Made by a program: the position numbers and the translations under genes. The notes beneath the pieces are model-generated. The model was not told the origin of the DNA. It searched no databases and saw only the letters and a program-made list of their open reading frames with translations. From the NCBI GenBank assembly GCA_017443985.1, contig JAFSXR010000028.1, forward strand, positions 1 through 56,640: 56,640 bases of DNA. The letters are read 5' to 3'. Position 1 is the first letter of the stretch, and each line of letters opens with the position of its first letter. This document shows positions 50,962-56,640 of this stretch, piece by piece. The DNA comes from Synergistaceae bacterium. Lineage in GTDB: Bacteria; Synergistota; Synergistia; Synergistales; Aminobacteriaceae.

Positions 50962-53121
50962 TTGGCTGAAGCAGTGAGTGCCGCAGGCGTTGGTACAATG
51001 CGAAAAAAAGTTCAGAGCTATTCCGATATCGGCGTAGCTCTCTTAATGGTGCTCATTATAATTATGATGGTCGTGCCTCTTCCGACGTGGCTGATAGATA
51101 TTTTGCTGGCCATGAACATAACGCTCGGAGTAGTTACTTTGCTCGTAACCTTCTATGTGAAAAGGGCATTAGACCTCTCAATTTTTCCAACGCTGCTATT
51201 AATTTCGACTTTGTTCAGATTGTCGCTTAACGTTTCGACAACGCGGTTAATTTTGCTTTACGGAAACGCCGGAGAATTAATAAACGCATTCGGAAATTTT
51301 GTCGTCGGCGGAAATTACGTCGTCGGAATAATCATGTTCCTGATACTCGTAATAATTCAGATGTTAGTCATCACGAAGGGCGCGGAGCGTGTCGCGGAAG
51401 TTGCCGCAAGGTTCACGCTTGACGCTATGCCCGGCAAACAGATGTCAATCGATGCGGACTTGAACTCAGGCTTAATTGACGAGCAGGGAGCGAAGCAAAG
51501 ACGGCAGGACATTCAAAGAGAAGCAGATTTTTACGGAGCTATGGACGGTGCGTCGAAATTCGTTAAAGGCGACGCTATAGCCGGATTAATAATCACCACT
51601 ATAAATATAATAGGCGGACTTTCAATCGGAATTTTTATGCGCGGCATGGACGCGGCAGGCGCGGCGGCACACTATAGCTTATTGACGGTCGGGGACGGCT
51701 TAGTCGGACAGATCCCGGCTCTCTTAATGTCAACGGCTATGGGCGTTATAGTTACGAGGGCGGCGGCTTCTTCAGAGCTTGGCCCGGACTTAATTAACTC
51801 GTTTACCAGATACCCCCGGCCTTTATATATTGCTTCGGCTATGTTGATGTCGCTTGGAATAATTCCCGGACTTCCGACAGTTCCGTTCGTAACGCTTTCA
51901 TTTTTAATGGGCTTTCTAGGCTACACCGTCAGCAGAGAAGCTAACGTTCAAGCAATCACGGCAGAAGAGCAGGCCGCCGGAACACCTCAAGCTCAATCAG
52001 GCCAAGCCGGAGCAGGAACAGCAGGAGCGGCAGCGGCACCGGGCACACCTTCAGCAGAACAGCCTAAGGCTGAGCCCGTATCGCCTGATGATGTTATGAA
52101 ATTATTGACGGTCGAGCCTATGGAGGCAGAAATAGGCTATGCAATAATCCCATTGATTGACCCGGCGCAGGGCGGAGACATGCTCGACAGAATAGGCACA
52201 ATAAGAAAACAAATGGCCCTCGAAATGGGAATTGTCGTGCCCCCGATACGCATTAGAGACAACATTCAGATTAAACCGACTGAATATATTTTGCGCGTCA
52301 AGGGAGCAGAGGCCGGGCGCGGAGAACTTTTGCCTGATCATTATCTTGCAATGAACACCGGCGGCGTTGAAGAAGATTTAATCGGCGTTCCGACTAAAGA
52401 ACCGGCGTTCGGGCTCCCTGCGTTGTGGATTTCTCCCGACCTCCGCGATAAAGCCGAAGCGATGGGCTACACGGTCGTTGACGCTCCGTCGGTCTTAGCA
52501 ACGCATTTATCCGAAGTAATCAGAAAGAACGGAGCGGAATTATTAACCCGTCAGGAAGTTCAGAAATTAACGGACATGGTAAAAGAAACAGCCCCGGCGG
52601 TTATAAGCGAGCTTTTAGCTTCGTTGACTTTAGGGGAAATTCAGAAGGTCTTGCAGAATTTAATCCGCGAGCAAATTCCGATTAGGGATTTAGTAACGAT
52701 TTTCGAGGCTCTTGCCGACTACGGAAAGATGTCCCGAAGCGTTGACTTCCTGACCGAACGTGCAAGAGAGTCATTAGCGCGTTTAATATCATTAAAAATT
52801 CAGGGGCCTGACGGAATTATTACGGCGTTCACTCTTTCGCCGAACTGGGAGCAAAAAATTATGGCCGGAGTTGACGGAGATTTAACACGAGGCTGGCAGT
52901 TAAATTTAGACCCCCGTGAAGTCCAGAAAATGATTTCAGCTATCTCAAGAGCGATGGAGGAGCTGGTCGTCAAAAATCTTCCGCCGGTTTTGCTCGTCCA
53001 CCCTGATGTAAGATTAATAGTCAGGCGTTTAATCGAGGGCTCAATATCAAATATTTTTGTGGTATCGTATAATGAGGTAGTTCACGGTGTCCAAATAAAG
53101 ACGGCCGGAATGGTGGAATAA
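50962..53121 (+). CDS. flhA: Flagellar type III export gate protein FlhA
   Basis: 719 aa, TTG start with CGGAGG eight bases upstream. About eight membrane segments fill the first 320 residues, with the conserved FHIPEP-type core around RFTLDAMPGKQMSIDADLNSGLIDE and QRRQDIQREADFYGAMDGASKFVKGDAIAGLII. An Ala/Gly/Pro linker (about 340-372) leads to the cytosolic domain that docks export substrates (EAEIGYAIIPLIDPAQGGDM, LNLDPREVQKMISAI). It heads the flhA-flhF-flhG-cheB operon. Confidence 0.96.
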   Translation: MAEAVSAAGVGTMRKKVQSYSDIGVALLMVLIIIMMVVPLPTWLIDILLAMNITLGVVTLLVTFYVKRALDLSIFPTLLLISTLFRLSLNVSTTRLILLYGNAGELINAFGNFVVGGNYVVGIIMFLILVIIQMLVITKGAERVAEVAARFTLDAMPGKQMSIDADLNSGLIDEQGAKQRRQDIQREADFYGAMDGASKFVKGDAIAGLIITTINIIGGLSIGIFMRGMDAAGAAAHYSLLTVGDGLVGQIPALLMSTAMGVIVTRAAASSELGPDLINSFTRYPRPLYIASAMLMSLGIIPGLPTVPFVTLSFLMGFLGYTVSREANVQAITAEEQAAGTPQAQSGQAGAGTAGAAAAPGTPSAEQPKAEPVSPDDVMKLLTVEPMEAEIGYAIIPLIDPAQGGDMLDRIGTIRKQMALEMGIVVPPIRIRDNIQIKPTEYILRVKGAEAGRGELLPDHYLAMNTGGVEEDLIGVPTKEPAFGLPALWISPDLRDKAEAMGYTVVDAPSVLATHLSEVIRKNGAELLTRQEVQKLTDMVKETAPAVISELLASLTLGEIQKVLQNLIREQIPIRDLVTIFEALADYGKMSRSVDFLTERARESLARLISLKIQGPDGIITAFTLSPNWEQKIMAGVDGDLTRGWQLNLDPREVQKMISAISRAMEELVVKNLPPVLLVHPDVRLIVRRLIEGSISNIFVVSYNEVVHGVQIKTAGMVE

Positions 53122-53124
53122 AAT

Positions 53125-54651
53125 ATGCGAGTAACGAATCAAATAACATTTACAGCAAAAGATGACGCGGAAGCGTTGCGGCTTGCTTCAGAACGACTGG
53201 GGCGCGATGCCGTTATACTTTCGTCTCAAATGGTAAAAGAGGGAGGAGTTTTAGGGCTCTTTCAGCGTTCCGTGCTGCGTGTTACTGCCGGAATACTTGA
53301 GGACGATACGCCCAAGCCCCAGCCGGTAAAAAGACAGAATAATTTTTCGTCGGCCTCGTCAACAATTTCAACGATGGACGACGACACGCGGCGCGAAAAT
53401 TTAATTGCGTTTCAAAAACTTTTAGAAATCAAAGAGCGCGGCGGTATCCCTCCTGCACCTTCAGCACCGTCGGCCCCGTTAATGCCTGCTGCTGATTTAG
53501 GCGACGAGGGGTATATGACTGAAAATGTCAAAATTTCCCCCGAAGGCTTGAGAAATGCTTACGGCCTGACCACAAAACCTGCTCCGCCCATGCAGGAACC
53601 CGTTATCCCTGCGCCTCAGCAGTTCATGACGCAAAATAATTATCAGCCCCAGCCTCAATCGCAAACTTCTTCGGGAGGCATGAGCAACGATGACGCGAAA
53701 ATATTAAAAGAGCAGGTCGGCGCGCTTGCTGACAGGATAGACTTTTTGCTTCAAAGATTGACCGCCGTCGAAAACATGAGCATGAACGCAAATAATAACG
53801 CTAATAACGTGAGCATGTCAGCACCGTCAAGAAATACGGGCTTTCAGGCCGGGATTATGCCTGCGTCGGAAAATGCCGAAATCGAAGAAAAATTAAGGGC
53901 CTCTGAAGTTGACGAAAAATATATCAGAAAATTGTTAGCAGATTTTTCAATCATGAAATCAAAAGACAGGAACAGAAAATTTTCTTTTACTAAGTGGCTG
54001 GCTTCGCGGATTGAATGTGCAGGCGATAACGGCGGAGACGCTATAGGAGGCCGCAGAATTATGCTGATAGGCCCGACCGGAGTCGGCAAGACTACGACTA
54101 TAGCGAAACTTGCGGCAATAAAAGCTCTTTGGGAACATAAAAGAGTTTTGCTGCTCACAAGCGACACCTACAGAATAGCCGCCGTCGAACAGTTAAAGAC
54201 TTACGCAAGAATTTTAGGAGTTCCCGTTGAAATTATTTTTGATATTTCTACGATACCCGGAATAGTCGATAATCACGAAAATTCCGATATAATTTTGCTC
54301 GACACTGCGGGCCGCTCCCAGCGCGATAAAAAAAGCATGGACATGTACGTAAATCTTTATAATGCTTTTAATCCCGACGCTGTGCATTTAGTTTTAGCGG
54401 CAAACATGAAATACAGAGACATGCTTGACGTAGTTGAACATATACCTGACATTCCTGTTTCACATTTATTATTTACAAAACTTGACGAGACTATTTCATG
54501 CGGCTCAATTTTTAATATACAGCAGGTTATGGGCTGTCCTGTATCTTTTTTGACGGTCGGACAGAACGTCCCGAAAGATATAGAGACGGCTGAAGGGATT
54601 CGCATAGCCGAATTTCTAATGAAACCTGAAGAAGAACGGAAGCGTTATTAA
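53125..54651 (+). CDS. flhF: Flagellar placement GTPase FlhF (SRP-like)
   Basis: 508 aa. The N-terminal domain begins VTNQITFTAKDDAEALRLASERLGRDAVILSS. A Pro/Gln-rich variable middle follows. The NG GTPase domain has LIGPTGVGKTTTIAKLAA near residue 312, LLTSDTYRIAAVEQLKTYARI, LLDTAGRSQRD and LLFTKLDET. It sets the polar site and number of flagella together with FlhG. It begins four bases after flhA. Confidence 0.95.
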   Translation: MRVTNQITFTAKDDAEALRLASERLGRDAVILSSQMVKEGGVLGLFQRSVLRVTAGILEDDTPKPQPVKRQNNFSSASSTISTMDDDTRRENLIAFQKLLEIKERGGIPPAPSAPSAPLMPAADLGDEGYMTENVKISPEGLRNAYGLTTKPAPPMQEPVIPAPQQFMTQNNYQPQPQSQTSSGGMSNDDAKILKEQVGALADRIDFLLQRLTAVENMSMNANNNANNVSMSAPSRNTGFQAGIMPASENAEIEEKLRASEVDEKYIRKLLADFSIMKSKDRNRKFSFTKWLASRIECAGDNGGDAIGGRRIMLIGPTGVGKTTTIAKLAAIKALWEHKRVLLLTSDTYRIAAVEQLKTYARILGVPVEIIFDISTIPGIVDNHENSDIILLDTAGRSQRDKKSMDMYVNLYNAFNPDAVHLVLAANMKYRDMLDVVEHIPDIPVSHLLFTKLDETISCGSIFNIQQVMGCPVSFLTVGQNVPKDIETAEGIRIAEFLMKPEEERKRY

Positions 54652-54652
54652 A

Positions 54653-55633
54653 ATGTCAAATTATTCTGATTTTCGAGGCAGGTCTGATCAGGCAGGAGAA
54701 CTTAGAAAAATGGTAGAGAAAGACATTAACAGGACTCCTCCGAGACTTCATACTCTTTCTGTTTTGAGCGGAAAAGGCGGGGTAGGGAAGAGCAATATTT
54801 CAGCCGGGCTTTCATTCGCGCTCGCGGATTTTGGGAAGCGCGTAGTTTTAATTGACGCTGATTTAGGCATGGCCAATCTTGACATTTTATGCGGAGTTAA
54901 AAACGCTAAGTGGAACATCTCGCATTTACTTGACGGCTCAAGAAGTTTGAGCGAAGTCCTCGTGCATTTTAGAGTTTCAGGCCGTGCAGAACGCGAGAAC
55001 GGCGGAGTTGCTTTATTGCCGGGCGGAGTCGGTATTAAAGAAATTGCAGACATGGACGACACGGAACTTGGCCGGCTTTTTGCGTCATTGTCCGCACTCG
55101 ATGAAACTGCCGATTATGTCATCATGGACGCTGGCGCAGGTATTCACAAAGGTGCGCTGTCATTTGCTTATGCCTCAGAAGCTACGATCTTAGTAACAAC
55201 TCCTGAGCCAACGAGTATAAGGGACGCTTACGGCGTTATAAAATCTCTGGGCGCGGCGGCATGGGCAGGAGGCGCAAACGGCACGGGCTTAATGTTAGTA
55301 GTGAACATGGCAGGGAGCAGCAGAGAGGCCGCTGAAGTCGCTGAAAGAATAAGGCTCGCTTCAATGCAGTTTTTAGGAAATGCCCCTTCATATCTCGGCT
55401 ATGTCTTAAAAGATGACGTGATTAACAGATCAGTTAAAAATTGTAAAATTTTTTACAGGACTGACCCGGATTCAAACGCAGGAATATGCGTAAGAAATTT
55501 AGCCGGAGAAGTTTTGAGATTATTCGAGGGAATTGAAGTGAGGCGCGAGATTGTCCCAGAACAGGCCGGCGGAATGGGAGGATTTTTGCGCAGGCTGACA
55601 AAAAGTTTATTTGCAGAAGATGAAAAAAGATAA
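54653..55633 (+). CDS. flhG: Flagellar number regulator FlhG (MinD-like ATPase)
   Basis: 326 aa. The deviant Walker A LSGKGGVGKSNISAGLS lies near residue 38, preceded by the FlhF-activating N-terminal region (DQAGELRKMVEK). VLIDADLGMANLDILCG and VIMDAGAGIHKGALSF follow. It lacks the MinD C-terminal targeting helix pattern and starts one base after flhF, so it is FlhG rather than a second MinD. Confidence 0.94.
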   Translation: MSNYSDFRGRSDQAGELRKMVEKDINRTPPRLHTLSVLSGKGGVGKSNISAGLSFALADFGKRVVLIDADLGMANLDILCGVKNAKWNISHLLDGSRSLSEVLVHFRVSGRAERENGGVALLPGGVGIKEIADMDDTELGRLFASLSALDETADYVIMDAGAGIHKGALSFAYASEATILVTTPEPTSIRDAYGVIKSLGAAAWAGGANGTGLMLVVNMAGSSREAAEVAERIRLASMQFLGNAPSYLGYVLKDDVINRSVKNCKIFYRTDPDSNAGICVRNLAGEVLRLFEGIEVRREIVPEQAGGMGGFLRRLTKSLFAEDEKR

Positions 55634-55655
55634 ATTAAAAATTAAAATTATGACG

Positions 55656-55765
55656 TTATAATTATGGTTGAGATTAGAATTAAAATGATTATTAAAAATT
55701 TTTTACATAAGGCAGAAAGGAGGGTGTAATCTGTTGCCGTTATAAATGACAGCAGAAGATCTATA
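55656..55765 (+). promoter_or_regulatory. flhG-cheB gap: TATAAT and tiny ORFs
   Basis: A TATAAT at 55656-55661 may start a cheB transcript. A 21-codon ORF (55664-55729, MVEIRIKMIIKNFLHKAERRV) ends in AAAGGAGGGTG, and MTAEDL (55745-55765) overlaps the cheB ATG as TAATG. cheB itself lacks a well-placed ribosome site, so coupling through these short ORFs is possible. Confidence 0.3.
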
Positions 55766-56640
55766 ATGCCCCCAAATGGAAAGATCAGGGTACTTGTAGT
55801 AGACGATAGTGCTTTAATGCGTCAGTTTATCAGCGACATTCTAAACTCCGATCCCAGAATTGAGGTCGCCGGAACAGCACGGGACGGTAAAGACGCTTTA
55901 GCTCAGATAAAAACTCTTAATCCCGACCTTGTTACTATGGACGTTGAAATGCCGAACATGGACGGGCTCAAAGCACTTGAAGAAATAATGAAAACGAAGC
56001 CTCTCCCCGTAATAATGGTGAGTTCTTTGACGCAGAGCGGTGCCGAAACGACAATGAGGGCACTGGCACTCGGCTGCGTTGACTTCATCGGCAAGCCTTC
56101 GGGGACAATTTCACTTAATATCAGGGACATAGGCCAAGATTTAATTAATAAGGTAATAGCCGCGAGCACAGCCAGAGTTATAGCGCGTCCGGGAATTTTC
56201 GGCGCACCCAAACCGGCTCCGAGAACTTTGCCCATTGCTCCGGATTTTAGGCGCATGACCCCTCCTATCAGCACGGGCCGGATTGATATTGTAGCTATAG
56301 CTTCGTCAACGGGAGGCCCGATGGCTTTAAGCGAATTAATTCCTAAACTTCCTAAAAAATTTCCCGTGCCTATAGTAATAACTCAGCATATGCCAAAAGA
56401 ATTTACGCCTTCTTTTGCAAAAAGATTAAATGACACGTCTGAAATAGAAGTTGTAGAAGGTTTTGACGGTTTGAGTTTGAAAGCCGGAAGAGCCGTTGTT
56501 GCGCCGGGCGGAAGCCACTTAATAGTAAAACGCCGGGCCGGTGCTGCTGTGTGCGGACTTTCGGACGCGCCTCCGGTTTTGTCGGTAAAGCCTGCCGCTA
56601 ATATAATGTTCCTGAGCGTTGCTGATGAATACGGCGGAAA
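55766..56640 (+). CDS. cheB: Chemotaxis response regulator methylesterase CheB (3' end outside window)
   Basis: About 291 residues are visible. The receiver domain has VLVVDDSALMRQ (acid pocket), phosphorylated Asp59 in LVTMDVEMPNMDG, and VSS(LT) and GKPSG. The methylesterase domain begins near residue 172: catalytic Ser in VAIASSTGGPMALSE, His in VITQHMPKEFTPSFAKRL. It removes methyl groups from chemoreceptors. The remainder, with the catalytic Asp, is cut by the window edge. Confidence 0.95.
   Translation, partial: MPPNGKIRVLVVDDSALMRQFISDILNSDPRIEVAGTARDGKDALAQIKTLNPDLVTMDVEMPNMDGLKALEEIMKTKPLPVIMVSSLTQSGAETTMRALALGCVDFIGKPSGTISLNIRDIGQDLINKVIAASTARVIARPGIFGAPKPAPRTLPIAPDFRRMTPPISTGRIDIVAIASSTGGPMALSELIPKLPKKFPVPIVITQHMPKEFTPSFAKRLNDTSEIEVVEGFDGLSLKAGRAVVAPGGSHLIVKRRAGAAVCGLSDAPPVLSVKPAANIMFLSVADEYGG

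Overview
The window looks like a chromosome segment of an anaerobic, flagellated, two-membrane bacterium of the phylum Synergistota (Synergistaceae type). The main evidence is an S-layer-homology outer-surface protein at the left edge, two secreted proteins with Synerg-CTERM-like tails (Ser/Gly run, Cys, hydrophobic segment, basic end), the minC-minD-minE-rodA-radical SAM order, an NfnAB pair, and GC-moderate genes separated by very AT-rich gaps. Species cannot be named from sequence alone. Nearly all genes are housekeeping. The unusual material lies in the gaps and at the 5' ends of the surface-protein genes.

Layout. 1-987: SLH protein (partial) with a long leader, then gene-free AT-rich DNA with repeats. 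988-2733: orphan IS630-type HTH protein and fumC. 2760-5942 (minus): Ni/Co ECF importer nikKLMQO with a terminator-like hairpin fused to the nikK ribosome binding site. 6047-9412 (minus): mazG (5' end out of frame) and leuS. 9675-12769: large beta-helix/Ig/LRR Synerg-CTERM protein whose signal peptide is out of frame next to T8 and G12 tracts. 12832-21378: cobJ/cbiH, cyclophilin, 2-hydroxyacid dehydrogenase, nnrD, a small membrane protein, tsaE, tsaB, cvpA, mutS2, M20 peptidase. 21427-22638 (minus): PPi-type phosphofructokinase. 23056-27003: tig-clpP-clpX-engB, then a 41-aa Nif11-like ORF with its own strong promoter. 27232-32051 (minus): radical SAM protein, rodA, minE, minD, minC. 32418-37101: gatY-gatZ, ade and a DUF533/TerB-like gene. 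37155-40825 (minus): XRE regulator, rpsT with tRNA-Leu(CAA), an M23 peptidase, purine nucleoside phosphorylase and an Rpn-family protein. 41069-43434: nfnA-nfnB. 43435-44172: gene-poor gap with a repeat element and a 46-aa membrane-peptide gene opposed by a predicted antisense promoter. 44173-46711 (minus): second Synerg-CTERM protein, also out of frame at a G7 tract, and a secreted ankyrin protein. 46849-49586: tRNA-Arg(CCG), DUF362 protein and two tandem ADP-ribosylglycohydrolase homologues, the second without metal ligands. 49583-50826 (minus): PilO/PilP-like pair. 50962-end: flhA-flhF-flhG-cheB (partial).

Themes. (1) Both Synerg-CTERM genes are one base out of frame at a homopolymer in the signal-peptide region, which suggests phase-variable surface proteins. 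(2) A heptamer repeat family (TAGGAGG/TAGGAGT) sits at many gene ends. It supplies a Shine-Dalgarno sequence to nikQ, forms terminator-like inverted pairs, and runs into the coding sequence of tsaB and nikL. (3) A roughly 90-bp intergenic element occurs three times, each copy pairing an extended -10 promoter with an ACTACA-rich core. (4) The 46-aa peptide locus resembles a type I toxin-antitoxin module. Fumarase, NfnAB, PPi-PFK and the GatYZ aldolase fit an energy-conserving fermentative metabolism; nickel/cobalt uptake and cobJ fit metalloenzyme and corrinoid use.
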